Positions 43,938 through 53,339 of a DNA stretch of 64,000 nucleotides are shown piece after piece. Every line of letters begins with the position of its first letter. Positions within the stretch are counted from its first letter, which is position 1. The notes beneath the pieces were generated by a model. That model saw only the letters and a list, made by a program, of their open reading frames with translations, was not told the DNA's origin and searched no databases. A program made the position numbers and the translations under genes. This stretch comes from an uncultured Lachnospiraceae bacterium (GTDB lineage Bacteria; Bacillota; Clostridia; Lachnospirales; Lachnospiraceae), in the NCBI GenBank assembly GCA_910584725.1, contig CAJUBE010000025.1, positions 4,112-68,111 on the forward strand. The letters are read 5' to 3'.

Positions 43938-45692
43938 ATGTTTCGATTGCAAAAGGAATGGCAGAAAAAAGCCGGTATGGCGGCGGCAGTCTTTTTTACG
44001 CTGGCGGCGGGTATGCTTTTATTCTACAGGCATTGGCAGTTTGAACTGCCGCTCTATCCGAATGTGGATGAGCAGCTTTCGCTCGGCTGCATTTATGAGC
44101 TGCTGGATCAGCACCTCTATGCGGGCGATATCTATGTGCTTGATTTTTTCCGTTATCCCCATCTGACTTTTTATTACGCGGCGGTTGGGGTGCGCGTTCT
44201 GGGGAAATTTTTGTCGGGCGTGGACACGGTGGTGCTCTTGCGCTATGTGGTCTGCGGCACGGCGCTTCTCTCGAATGTGTGTATCTATTTTTGCATTAAG
44301 ATTATGACGAATAGGCGTAAATACGCATATCTGGGATTTCTGCTGTCCGTATTTTCCCTGTACGGTTATGCTTACCTGTATTATACGGGGCCTGACACGC
44401 TTTTATATGCGGTGGCCAATGTCATTTTGCTTCTGGGATGTCTGATCTGGCGGGAGAAGGACGAGGAGCGTGCCGTTTATCTCTGGTATCCGCTGCTGGC
44501 GATAAGTATCGGGCTGGCCATGGCGGCTAAGTATCACGGCATTGTCTTTGGTGTTTTTTGGCTGGCGCTGCACATCGGCAAAAAATACTGGAAGCGTCAC
44601 AGAAATAATTATCTCTTCTTTCTGGATTGTATTGTGCTGGCGCTGACTTTCGTGCTCTGTAATTATTCGCTTTTCTTTCATTTTAAGACCTTTATCGGGG
44701 ATAATTTGTATAATCTGAACCACTATGCATGGGGGCATCCCGGAATCGAGCATAACTTGCCGTTTGTAGGGTATCTTGAGGCATTCGCGCTGTCCTCTTA
44801 CGGGATTTTTGGCGGTTTGCTGCTGCTCTTGGGGCTTGTTTATCCGGTGCGGAGAAAAGTGTGGGGCGAACTTGTCATTTTTTCCCTGATGCCGCTCGTG
44901 ATTCTGGCGCTTTTGTCGAAGTACAGCATTGTTCTCGGCAGAAATATGTCTCTTGTGCTGCCGTTTGCTTTCCTGTTTATGGCTTATGGGCTGGTGGAGG
45001 CGGAGACATTTCTCACAAGACTGAGAGAAAAACACTGCTCTACAGGTCAGAAGAAATCTACGGGGAAAACGGTGGGTGGTGTAGCAGATAAAATATCGGG
45101 TCGCAGGTTTATGGAAAAGAGTACGGCATGGAATAAGGTGGTTGCAGGGCGCAAATTTTCGGGAGAAACGGCAGGCGGAAAGTCGGCACGGGATAGCGGC
45201 GGGATAGTGGCGGTATTTGTCGTGGCGGTTCTCGTGCTCTGCAACGTAGCCACAGTTCTTAACAATTACCGCTATGATCTGACCTACGATCATGCGGCGG
45301 CATATATTGCGGAAAACATTCCTGCAGGCGCGAAGATTTACTGCACTTCCTACATGCCGGTGATGGACGCGCAGAAGTATGAGATTGTGGAGATCGGAGA
45401 AGATATTTCTCTATTGCCGGACAGGCTTGCCGAAAATGAGTATTATGTGGATGTGGAATACGCCACCGGGTATTTTTTGCAGAAGAAGGATTATCTGCTG
45501 TTTCGGGGAGGGGATATGTACCCGGATAAAAAGGCGGCGTATGAACAAAAGACGGGGGCGAACACGGTTTTAGAGAGGTGGCGGGGCGTCTCCTATGGCG
45601 GGGAGTGGAAATACAGAATCGGGTATTTTGATCTGTTCTCAAAGAGTCCTGCGTCGTATTTTGTGGGGCCGACGATTACCATTTATCAATAA
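43938..45692 (+). CDS. Glycosyltransferase family 39-type membrane protein
   Basis: The 584-residue protein has about eleven helices. The first extracytoplasmic loop contains YPNVDEQLSLGCIYELLDQHLYAG and the FFRYPHL patch, the Asp/Glu-bearing region expected of GT39/PMT/ArnT-like transferases that use polyprenyl-phosphate sugars. A long polar cytoplasmic loop (about 365-420, rich in Gly/Lys/Ser) is unusual. A soluble extracytoplasmic domain forms the C-terminus (about 440-584). GGAGG precedes ATG 43938. It ends the sugar/glycan cluster. Confidence 0.82.
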   Translation: MFRLQKEWQKKAGMAAAVFFTLAAGMLLFYRHWQFELPLYPNVDEQLSLGCIYELLDQHLYAGDIYVLDFFRYPHLTFYYAAVGVRVLGKFLSGVDTVVLLRYVVCGTALLSNVCIYFCIKIMTNRRKYAYLGFLLSVFSLYGYAYLYYTGPDTLLYAVANVILLLGCLIWREKDEERAVYLWYPLLAISIGLAMAAKYHGIVFGVFWLALHIGKKYWKRHRNNYLFFLDCIVLALTFVLCNYSLFFHFKTFIGDNLYNLNHYAWGHPGIEHNLPFVGYLEAFALSSYGIFGGLLLLLGLVYPVRRKVWGELVIFSLMPLVILALLSKYSIVLGRNMSLVLPFAFLFMAYGLVEAETFLTRLREKHCSTGQKKSTGKTVGGVADKISGRRFMEKSTAWNKVVAGRKFSGETAGGKSARDSGGIVAVFVVAVLVLCNVATVLNNYRYDLTYDHAAAYIAENIPAGAKIYCTSYMPVMDAQKYEIVEIGEDISLLPDRLAENEYYVDVEYATGYFLQKKDYLLFRGGDMYPDKKAAYEQKTGANTVLERWRGVSYGGEWKYRIGYFDLFSKSPASYFVGPTITIYQ

Positions 45693-45783
45693 AAATTCTG
45701 TAAAAATCAACGGAACGCATAAAAATTTCGCTTACAAAAAATCTTTTTTGATGATAGACTGTAATCGGAAGGTAGGTTTTATT

Positions 45784-46002
45784 ATGCGTTGGATACCGCT
45801 GCAGAGGACAGACAGCAGAAAGTGGAGACTCTGTGTCCTGTATGATGACTGTATGACGTATGAAGTGACAACATTAGAATCTGAGCATGTGGATAAGATT
45901 TTACTCTATACAGCATATATGAATAATGGCATAAATGGTGGCATTGAAAGGGAGCTTTTGAGGGAATTGGATGATTTAAAAAAACAGTACGGATCAAACT
46001 AG
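45784..46002 (+). CDS. Hypothetical 72-residue protein
   Basis: A short soluble protein (MRWIPLQRTDSRKWRLCVLYDD...) with an antiparallel-strand pattern at the N-terminus and a helical end GGIERELLRELDDLKKQYG. AAGGTAGG lies upstream of the ATG. I do not recognise the family. Its end overlaps the end of the convergent gene at 45994 by nine bases. Confidence 0.6.
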   Translation: MRWIPLQRTDSRKWRLCVLYDDCMTYEVTTLESEHVDKILLYTAYMNNGINGGIERELLRELDDLKKQYGSN

Positions 46003-46716
46003 AAATTCCCGCAAAAGCATTTCCAGTTCCTCGGCTTCAGAAGGAGTGAAGGCTGGGGAGCTTTTTTTGTGCGCCGTGTTTTCTTCAAAAAGCGGCTCTT
46101 TTTCAAAATCCGCATTCCCGTCGGCAGTTTTATCCGGGTTGTTTTTTTTGTTATCCCGGGCGGTATCTTCCATACCGACCATGCGCATGTCAAGGCGCGT
46201 TTGCTCCAGACGGTTTGCAAGATGGTTTTCCAGATAATCTACCAGATTGGTGCGCAGTATATTAATTTTTCCGGACAGATCGATCAGCGAAGTCGCGGCA
46301 AAATAGAGATAAAGGCCGAGAAAGCTGACCAGATAAAAAGGAGCGATCGACAGAAAGCTCTCTTCCTGAATAATGCCAATACAGGCGCCGATGCCGGCTA
46401 CCAGCACTGAGAGCAGCGTAAGCTGGCCCGAAAGGTGTCGAAAAAAGGACACAGAAATTTTCCAGAGACTGATCTGGTTTAAAAACTTGTCCACAAAAAC
46501 GGGAACATTGGGAATCGTCTCGTGAAGCTGTCTGCAGCTTGTAAATTTCAGCTTCAACTGCTGCAGGGATTTATTTTTGGTGGCGGACATGTTTTCTGTT
46601 TCCCGAATCAGCCTGCGGTATATCACACCGAGCAGAATCTGGCATAAAATACTGCAAAAGAGCAATGACAGAATAACAAACATAAAAATTTTATGGCGAA
46701 AAAAAAGTGCAAGCAT
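45994..46716 (-). CDS. Hypothetical membrane protein, 240 residues
   Basis: I do not recognise a named family. One N-terminal membrane helix, a cytoplasmic helical stretch (about 35-95), two further helices (about 97-145), and a long charged tail (GNADFEKEPLFEE...) ending in a short amphipathic helix EELEMLLREFLV. The terminal helix looks like a protein-interaction motif. It is a single minus-strand gene between plus-strand genes. Confidence 0.65.
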   Translation of the reverse strand: MLALFFRHKIFMFVILSLLFCSILCQILLGVIYRRLIRETENMSATKNKSLQQLKLKFTSCRQLHETIPNVPVFVDKFLNQISLWKISVSFFRHLSGQLTLLSVLVAGIGACIGIIQEESFLSIAPFYLVSFLGLYLYFAATSLIDLSGKINILRTNLVDYLENHLANRLEQTRLDMRMVGMEDTARDNKKNNPDKTADGNADFEKEPLFEENTAHKKSSPAFTPSEAEELEMLLREFLV

Positions 46717-46892
46717 GGTTACCTCCGCTGTATAGAGTGCATACTTATATTATATTAGGTTTTTTTCGGGAAAAAAGACCTAAGGCATCGACAGATTTCG
46801 CAGAACAACCATTTTCTTGCACTATGGGGATTGATGATATATACTTTATGATAGATGGCAAATAGCGCCGGAAAAGTGAGGAGGAAGCGGAT

Positions 46893-47138
46893 ATGATTTT
46901 TCAGCCGAAGGGCGTCTGTTCCAATGCGATAGACGTAGAGATGGAAGAGGGTATTATCAAATCTGTAGAATTTACAGGCGGATGCAACGGCAACACACAG
47001 GGTATTTCCCGGCTGGTTGTCGGCATGAAGGCAGAGGATGCGATCAGCAGACTAAAAGGAATCAAGTGCGGATTTAAGAGCACATCCTGTCCGGATCAAT
47101 TAGCTTGTGCGCTGGAACAGATGTTAGAAAATGCATGA
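46893..47138 (+). CDS. TSCPD-domain protein (TIGR03905 type)
   Basis: The 81-residue protein contains the TSCPD motif region as STSCPDQLA (about 66-74) and the preceding FTGGCNGNTQGISRLV block (about 28-43). This domain also ends class II ribonucleotide reductases; the free-standing form is conserved in Clostridia and its function is unknown. The cysteines (27-33 region and about 70) suggest metal or redox binding. GAGGAGG precedes the start. Confidence 0.9.
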   Translation: MIFQPKGVCSNAIDVEMEEGIIKSVEFTGGCNGNTQGISRLVVGMKAEDAISRLKGIKCGFKSTSCPDQLACALEQMLENA

Positions 47139-47155
47139 AAGGCTTGGATGTTATT

Positions 47156-48229
47156 ATGGGCAAAAAGATTGTACTGACAGGCGGCGGTACCGCTGGACAT
47201 GTGACGCCGAATATGGCGCTGATTCCGAGGCTTCGGGACTTAGAATACGACATTGTATATATGGGTTCCTACGATGGGATTGAAAAGAAGCTGATTGAGG
47301 ACTTTGATATTCCTTATTACGGCATTGCGACAGGCAAATTCAGGCGTTATTTTGATCCGAAAAATTTTTCCGACCCGTTCCGTGTCATTAAAGGAATGCG
47401 GGAAGCCAGAAAGTATCTGAAGGAGATTAAGCCTGACGTGCTCTTTTCGAAAGGCGGTTTTGTCAGCGTGCCCGTGGTGCGCGCGGCGGCGTCTCTGGGG
47501 ATTCCCTGCATCATCCACGAGTCGGACATGACGCCCGGGCTGGCAAATAAGCTTTGCATTCCCGTGGCGAAAAAGGTATGCTGTAACTTCCCGGAAACTT
47601 TCAGCCAGCTTCCCGCGGCGAAGGCAGTGCTGACAGGTTCGCCGATCCGCAAGGAGCTTGCCGCAGGTAATAAGGAGACCGCATACAAACTGTGCGGTTT
47701 TGATAACACGAAACCTGTTATCATGGTGGTGGGAGGAAGCCTCGGCTCCGCGGCGATCAATCAGGCGGTCAGGGATATTCTGCCAGAACTTTTAAAAGAT
47801 TTTCAGGTGGTGCATTTGTGCGGGAAGGAGAAGGTAGATAATCTTCTGCTCACTACACAGGGTTACAAGCAGTTTGAATATGTAAAGTCCGAGATGAAGG
47901 ATATTTTCGCAATGGCGGATATCGTAATTTCCCGGGCCGGCGCCAATGCAATCAGCGAGATTCTGGCGCTGAAAAAGCCGAATATCCTTATTCCGCTGCC
48001 CTCATCCAGCAGCAGAGGGGATCAGCTTTTGAATGCGAAATCCTATGAATCGCAGGGATTCAGCATTGTGATCGATGAGGATGATCTGACCAACAAATTG
48101 CTTCTCGAAAAAATTCAGGAGCTGTATTTCAACAGATTCTCCTATATTGATGCCATGAAGAAGAGCAGCCAGCGCGATGCGATCGGCACCATTATCGGTT
48201 TGATAGAGGAAATGGTGCAGGAAAAGTAG
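47156..48229 (+). CDS. murG: MurG, lipid II-forming GlcNAc transferase
   Basis: The 357-residue enzyme adds GlcNAc from UDP-GlcNAc to lipid I, making lipid II for peptidoglycan, at the inner face of the membrane. It shows the N-terminal lipid-binding loop GGGTAGHVTPN, the second G-loop GGSLGSAAIN, and the UDP-binding SRAGANAISEIL with the following PLPSSSSRGDQ. The start at 47156 gives MGKKIVLTGGGTAGHV. It lies 17 bases after the TSCPD gene, not within a division and cell-wall cluster, so it may be a second, stand-alone copy as some Clostridia have. Confidence 0.93.
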   Translation: MGKKIVLTGGGTAGHVTPNMALIPRLRDLEYDIVYMGSYDGIEKKLIEDFDIPYYGIATGKFRRYFDPKNFSDPFRVIKGMREARKYLKEIKPDVLFSKGGFVSVPVVRAAASLGIPCIIHESDMTPGLANKLCIPVAKKVCCNFPETFSQLPAAKAVLTGSPIRKELAAGNKETAYKLCGFDNTKPVIMVVGGSLGSAAINQAVRDILPELLKDFQVVHLCGKEKVDNLLLTTQGYKQFEYVKSEMKDIFAMADIVISRAGANAISEILALKKPNILIPLPSSSSRGDQLLNAKSYESQGFSIVIDEDDLTNKLLLEKIQELYFNRFSYIDAMKKSSQRDAIGTIIGLIEEMVQEK

Positions 48230-48322
48230 AAATACGGAATGTCATTGTGTACGGTGGTACACTTGTCATAAAAAGAGAAATAAAAAGGCGGCACGAGAAA
48301 GTGCACGAAAAAGGAGGACGAG

Positions 48323-49669
48323 ATGAGCAAAGTTACGTTTGACTATTCAAAAGCAGCATCTTTCATCGGAGAGAACGAAGTGGAGTCCATGAAGAAGCTG
48401 GCGCTTGACGCAAAAGAGGTGCTTGTGAGCAAATCGGGTGCGGGCAATGATTTCCTTGGATGGATTGATCTGCCGGTGGACTATGACAAGGAGGAGTTTG
48501 CACGGATCAAGAAAGCGGCGGAGAAAATTCAGGGTGATTCCGAAGTGCTTGTGGTAATCGGAATCGGTGGTTCCTATCTGGGCGCGCGCGCGGCGATTGA
48601 GTTTTTGCGCCACAGTTTCTACAATGTGGTGGACAAGTCTGTCAGAAAGACGCCCGAGATTTATTTTGTAGGTAACTCCATCAGTTCGACTTATATTAAG
48701 CATCTGATCGACGTGATCGGTGACAGGGATTTCTCCATTAACATGATCTCCAAGTCCGGCACGACCACGGAGCCTGCGATTGCGTTCCGCGTATTCAAGG
48801 AGATGGCGGAGAAAAAATACGGCAAGGAAGGTGCGGCGAAGAGAATTTACGCCACCACCGACAAGGCGAGAGGGTCCCTTAAGAATCTGGCAAATGAGGA
48901 AGGCTATGAGAGTTTTGTGGTGCCCGACGATGTGGGCGGACGTTTCTCCGTACTGACGGCGGTAGGTTTGCTTCCCATCGCGGTGTCCGGCGCGGATATC
49001 GACAAGCTGATGGAGGGTGCGGCAGAGGGCAGAAAGATGGCTCTGGAAGCTCCTTTCGAGGAGAACGACGCTGTAAAATACGCTGCGCTGCGCAATATCC
49101 TGTTAAGAAAGGGCAAAGTCATTGAGATTTTGGCAAACTACGAGCCCAGCGCGCATTATGTTTCCGAGTGGTGGAAGCAGCTTTACGGCGAGTCCGAGGG
49201 CAAGGACCAGAAGGGTATCTTCCCGGCAAGCGTGGATCTGACCACCGACCTGCACTCCATGGGACAGTTTATTCAGGACGGTTCCCGCACCATGTTTGAG
49301 ACGGTGTTAAACATTGAGACAAGCAGGGAGGAGATCATCATCGGTGAGGAGCCTGTGGATTTGGATGGTCTGAATTATCTGGCGGGCAAGAACGTGGACT
49401 TCGTCAACAAAAGCGCGATGAATGGTACGATTCTGGCACACACCGACGGACAGGTTCCGAACTTTATGATCAATGTGCCCGGGGTGAACGAGTTCTATCT
49501 GGGCGAGCTGTTTTATTTCTTCGAGTTCGCGTGCGGTGTCAGCGGCTATCTCCTCGGCGTAAATCCGTTCAACCAGCCGGGCGTGGAGAGCTACAAGAAG
49601 AACATGTTCGCACTTCTCGGCAAGCCGGGATTCGAGGCGCAGAGGGAAGAACTGCTTAAGAGACTTTAA
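48323..49669 (+). CDS. pgi: Glucose-6-phosphate isomerase
   Basis: The 448-residue enzyme interconverts glucose-6-phosphate and fructose-6-phosphate in glycolysis. It carries the sugar-phosphate-binding GIGGSYLGARA (about 80-90), SKSGTTTEPAIAFRV (about 140-154), the SIS-domain VGGRFSVLTAVGLLP block and the C-terminal GVNPFNQPGVESYKKNMFALLGKPG. Length is that of Gram-positive Pgi. AAAGGAGG precedes the start. Codon use is more biased than in neighbouring genes, in keeping with high expression. Confidence 0.97.
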   Translation: MSKVTFDYSKAASFIGENEVESMKKLALDAKEVLVSKSGAGNDFLGWIDLPVDYDKEEFARIKKAAEKIQGDSEVLVVIGIGGSYLGARAAIEFLRHSFYNVVDKSVRKTPEIYFVGNSISSTYIKHLIDVIGDRDFSINMISKSGTTTEPAIAFRVFKEMAEKKYGKEGAAKRIYATTDKARGSLKNLANEEGYESFVVPDDVGGRFSVLTAVGLLPIAVSGADIDKLMEGAAEGRKMALEAPFEENDAVKYAALRNILLRKGKVIEILANYEPSAHYVSEWWKQLYGESEGKDQKGIFPASVDLTTDLHSMGQFIQDGSRTMFETVLNIETSREEIIIGEEPVDLDGLNYLAGKNVDFVNKSAMNGTILAHTDGQVPNFMINVPGVNEFYLGELFYFFEFACGVSGYLLGVNPFNQPGVESYKKNMFALLGKPGFEAQREELLKRL

Positions 49670-49721
49670 GAAAAAGTAAGCTTCATGATAATAGGCTGCG
49701 GTATAGAAAACAGGTGATTGT

Positions 49722-49868
49722 ATGGGTATGACAGACAGCCAGATTAAAGGCTTTGTCAGATTTGTTCTGGACGACATCAAAGAAGTGCTTGAAAATATGC
49801 CGGATAGTAAAGAAAAAGAAAAGCTGCAAAAGGTAGCGGATAATTTACAGCTGACACTTGAGGATTAA
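49722..49868 (+). CDS. Small hypothetical protein, 48 residues
   Basis: ATG 49722 opens a 48-codon frame, MGMTDSQIKGFVRF... to LQLTLED, almost wholly helical with alternating charge. CAGGTG lies upstream. It fits between pgi and a terminator, and its composition is protein-like. I recognise no family beyond the general style of small conserved Clostridial proteins. Confidence 0.65.
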   Translation: MGMTDSQIKGFVRFVLDDIKEVLENMPDSKEKEKLQKVADNLQLTLED

Positions 49869-49890
49869 AGTGTGGTTGTATGACAAAACA

Positions 49891-49931
49891 GGCGCATATC
49901 TCCATAAGGGGGTATGCGCCAAAATTTTTTT
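49891..49931 (+). terminator. Rho-independent terminator
   Basis: GGCGCATA/TATGCGCC stem with a 14-base loop, followed by AAAATTTTTTT. It ends the pgi transcript before the xylo-oligosaccharide locus. Confidence 0.9.
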
Positions 49932-49995
49932 GATTTGAAAAAGGGTGTACAGGTGTGGTATTTTAAAATAATCAGACAATGTAGGGAGAGAAAAG

Positions 49996-51576
49996 ATGAA
50001 TACAAAATGTAATCCTATACTATATTCCGATTTTCCGGATCCGGATATTATCAGAGTTGGCGATACTTATTATATGGCGAGCACGACGATGCATTTTATG
50101 CCGGGCTGTGATATTCTGCGCTCTTATGACTTGATGAACTGGGAGTTTGTGACCCATGCGTTTGAGGTGCTGGAAGATACTTGCGGACATCGGCTGGAAA
50201 AAGGAAACCATATTTACGGGCAGGGCATGTGGGCACCGTCCTTCAGGTACCATGAAGGTGTCTTTTATATCTGTTTTACGGCTAACGATACGAGGAAAAC
50301 GTATCTTCTGACGGCGTGCGATCCCGCCGGACCATGGAAACAGGGGACAATAGAAGGCTTTTACCACGACAACTCCCTGTTTTTTGACGATGACGGGAAG
50401 GTATATATTGTATATGGAAATACCGAGTTGTACCTGACACAGCTGCGGGCAGATTTGAAGGGACCTCTCGAGGGAGGGCTGCACAGGCTGATTGTCCGGG
50501 ACAAGGGTAAGCTTTATCTCGGATATGAAGGCTCTCATCTGTATAAGAAGGACGGAAAATACTATCTGTTTACCTGTCATATTCCCGCCTATGGCAATGA
50601 GAGAAAAACGGAAGACTGTTTTATTGCGGATTCTCTGGAAGGGGAGTTCAGAGGGAAATGCATCATAGATGACGATATGGGGTATCACAATCTGGGTGTC
50701 GCGCAAGGCGGTATGATAGATACGTCCGAGGGGGACTGGTATCTGTTTATGTTTCAGGACAGGGGAGCGGTCGGAAGGGTGCCTTTGGTAATGCCGGTTC
50801 ATTTCGACGAAGAGGGATATCCGGTAATCGGGAAGCAGGGGAGGGTTCCGGCTCAAGTAGTGATACCCGGTGCAAGACCGGATTATACGTACCAGCCGTT
50901 GAACGGCAATGACAATTTTTTGTATCAGGCGGACGAAAACGGTAAGGTGCAGTTAAAGCCTTTCTGGCAGTTTAATCATAATCCGATTGACAGGCTGTGG
51001 TCTGTGACTGAGCGGCAGGGTGCATTTCGGGTTTATACGGAGGAAGTCTGTGACTGTCTGCCCTTTGCGCATAATGTGCTGACCCAGAGGAGTTATGGAC
51101 CGGCGTGCGCCGCCTGGGTGACAGTGGACGGAAGCAGAATGAAAGACGGGGATTATGCCGGTATTTGCGCATGGATCGGCGGCTATGGGGCAATCGCGCT
51201 GACAAAGGACAAAGGAGACTACTATCTGGTGATGTTTGCGAGACCTGCCGCGGATGAAACGGTGGAGGCAGACCCGGATTTTCTGAGTACGCCCGTAGAA
51301 TATGAGAGAATCCCGCTGCCTTCTTCAAGCGCTGTGTTGAGAGTAGATTTGGATTTCAAAGACAAAAAGGATACGGCTGACTTTTTCTATGAGGAGGACG
51401 GAAGATGGAAGGCGCTTGGAATCAGCCACCGGCTGTTCTTTAAGCTGGATCATTTTACCGGATGCAGATTTGGTCTGTTTGCGTATGCCACGCGGCAGCC
51501 CGGAGGACATGTTGACTTTATGAAGTTCAGATACCGGATTGGGGAAGAGCATGGGCAGATACAGGAGAAAGCTTGA
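49996..51576 (+). CDS. Glycoside hydrolase family 43 (beta-xylosidase type)
   Basis: The 526-residue enzyme has a five-bladed propeller with the catalytic-base Asp in FPDPDIIRVGDTYYM (about 11-25) and the MWAPSFRYHEG block, then a C-terminal beta-sandwich (about 320-520) as in GH43 xylosidases. No signal peptide, so it acts on imported oligosaccharides, removing xylose (or arabinose) units from non-reducing ends. It leads a locus with a YesM/YesN-type pair, an importer and a GH8 enzyme, and overlaps the sensor gene by about 26 bases. Confidence 0.92.
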   Translation: MNTKCNPILYSDFPDPDIIRVGDTYYMASTTMHFMPGCDILRSYDLMNWEFVTHAFEVLEDTCGHRLEKGNHIYGQGMWAPSFRYHEGVFYICFTANDTRKTYLLTACDPAGPWKQGTIEGFYHDNSLFFDDDGKVYIVYGNTELYLTQLRADLKGPLEGGLHRLIVRDKGKLYLGYEGSHLYKKDGKYYLFTCHIPAYGNERKTEDCFIADSLEGEFRGKCIIDDDMGYHNLGVAQGGMIDTSEGDWYLFMFQDRGAVGRVPLVMPVHFDEEGYPVIGKQGRVPAQVVIPGARPDYTYQPLNGNDNFLYQADENGKVQLKPFWQFNHNPIDRLWSVTERQGAFRVYTEEVCDCLPFAHNVLTQRSYGPACAAWVTVDGSRMKDGDYAGICAWIGGYGAIALTKDKGDYYLVMFARPAADETVEADPDFLSTPVEYERIPLPSSSAVLRVDLDFKDKKDTADFFYEEDGRWKALGISHRLFFKLDHFTGCRFGLFAYATRQPGGHVDFMKFRYRIGEEHGQIQEKA

Positions 51577-53326
51577 AAACTTTATGAATGACTTTAATGT
51601 CAGAAAAAAGCTGTTTATCATTTATGTTTTCTGCGTGATCATACCGTTGGTTCTGACTGACAGCATTATCTTATATATTTTGCTTGATGCGGAAAAAAAG
51701 GAACAGCTTTATGAGTTTGAAAATCTTGCTAATGCTGTCAGGTATAATCTGGAGTATACTTTTGAGGAAGTTGTTAAAGAAATGAACGATATCTATGTGG
51801 ACAGTGAAATTAACAGCTTTCTAAATGAAAACTACAGGGACGGATATGCGTTTTTTGCCGCCAGCGTGGAGTTTGCGAGAAAAAAGTCTCTGGATATGCC
51901 GGGCGGATATGACATTTCCAATGTGGTCATATATGCGGACAATGATACCATTGTAAACGGCGGTCATTATTACCGTTTGTCTGAGGCGGAGAATACGGAG
52001 TGGTATCGCAAATATCTGGATTCGGAAAAGGGATTAACCTTTGTGTCGTATTATGTCGGTAAGTTTGATATGTCGGCATTGTCCATGCGACGGCTTTCTT
52101 TAGTCAGGCGTCTCGATTATTTTAAAAAGGACAGTTGTGAAAAAATCCTCAGAGTGGATCTGGATTATAACCGCATCCTCAGAGAACTGACACAGATTAG
52201 TTTTGGAAATCAGATTTATGTGTGTCAGGGAGACCGGATTTTGTTTTCCAACGGGAAGCATTCCGGCAGTCAGGAGGATTTTCACACGCTTACGGGAGAA
52301 GAGCAGATTGCATTTAAAAGCTCTTTTGAGATGTACGGGCAGGAAATGGATGTGTTGATTATGGAGCCGCAAAGTTCTGTGTTTCAGAATTTGGAAAAGC
52401 ATGTTCCTCTGATTATTTTCTTGGTAGTGATAAATCTTCTTCTGCCGATGATCATGGTTTCTACGGTAAATAAATCCTTTACCGGCAGGCTTTGGGAGTT
52501 GAGCGCCGCGTTTGACCAGATACAGGAGGGAACGCTGCAGGGGATAGAGAATGCGAGAGGTAAGGATGAAATCGGAACATTGATGAGGAACTATAACCGC
52601 ATGGTAAAGAAGATGAATGATCTGATCCTCCATGTATATAAAAACAGGCTGGAGAAACAGGAGATAGAGCTTGCCAGACAAAATGCGGAGCTTCTTGCCC
52701 TACACAGCCAGATCAATCCCCATTTTCTCTTTAACGTGCTGGAAAGCATCCGGATGCGGTCGCTGATTCAGGGAGAGGAGGTGACGGCAGGTATGATAGA
52801 AAAGCTGGCGATTCTGGAACGGCAGAATATCAACTGGGCATCCGATCATGTAAAGCTGGCGGAGGAAATGAGCTTCGTGGAAGCATATCTGGAACTGCAG
52901 CAATACCGTTTCGGAAATCGGCTGCGATATGAGATGGACTTGCCGGAGACATGCGCGGATTATTATGTGCCTAAGCTGACACTCACAACGTTTGTGGAAA
53001 ATGCCTGTGTTCACGGCATGGAAAAAAAGACTTCTACCTGCTGGATATACGTGCGGGTATATCTGAAAAATCCGTTTTTGTATATCGAGATAGAAGATAC
53101 GGGGAGCGGAATGGATGAGATAACCGTAGCGAAGATGAATGAGAGTATGTGTAACTGCACGATTGACGATATCAAGGAAAATGAGCATATCGGCATTATC
53201 AATGCGTGTCTTCGCCTTAAGAGGATTTCCAAAGGTAATGTACTGTTCTCTTTGGAGAGCGAGGAAGGCGTCGGAACATTTATGACGATCAAGGTGGCGT
53301 CGGAGTACTTGCAGATGAAAGAATAG
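51551..53326 (+). CDS. YesM-type sensor histidine kinase
   Basis: The 591-residue sensor has two membrane helices (about 25-45 and 282-305) flanking an extracellular Cache-like domain, a HAMP domain, then a His_kinase domain with phospho-acceptor His in LHSQINPHFLFNVLESI and an ATPase domain with N-box TFVENACVHG. It should sense oligosaccharide outside the cell and phosphorylate the AraC-type regulator encoded 13 bases downstream. The start is 51551 (GGGGAAGAG) or possibly 51584. It overlaps the GH43 gene. Confidence 0.92.
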   Translation: MGRYRRKLENFMNDFNVRKKLFIIYVFCVIIPLVLTDSIILYILLDAEKKEQLYEFENLANAVRYNLEYTFEEVVKEMNDIYVDSEINSFLNENYRDGYAFFAASVEFARKKSLDMPGGYDISNVVIYADNDTIVNGGHYYRLSEAENTEWYRKYLDSEKGLTFVSYYVGKFDMSALSMRRLSLVRRLDYFKKDSCEKILRVDLDYNRILRELTQISFGNQIYVCQGDRILFSNGKHSGSQEDFHTLTGEEQIAFKSSFEMYGQEMDVLIMEPQSSVFQNLEKHVPLIIFLVVINLLLPMIMVSTVNKSFTGRLWELSAAFDQIQEGTLQGIENARGKDEIGTLMRNYNRMVKKMNDLILHVYKNRLEKQEIELARQNAELLALHSQINPHFLFNVLESIRMRSLIQGEEVTAGMIEKLAILERQNINWASDHVKLAEEMSFVEAYLELQQYRFGNRLRYEMDLPETCADYYVPKLTLTTFVENACVHGMEKKTSTCWIYVRVYLKNPFLYIEIEDTGSGMDEITVAKMNESMCNCTIDDIKENEHIGIINACLRLKRISKGNVLFSLESEEGVGTFMTIKVASEYLQMKE

Positions 53327-53339
53327 GAAGGGCTGCATA

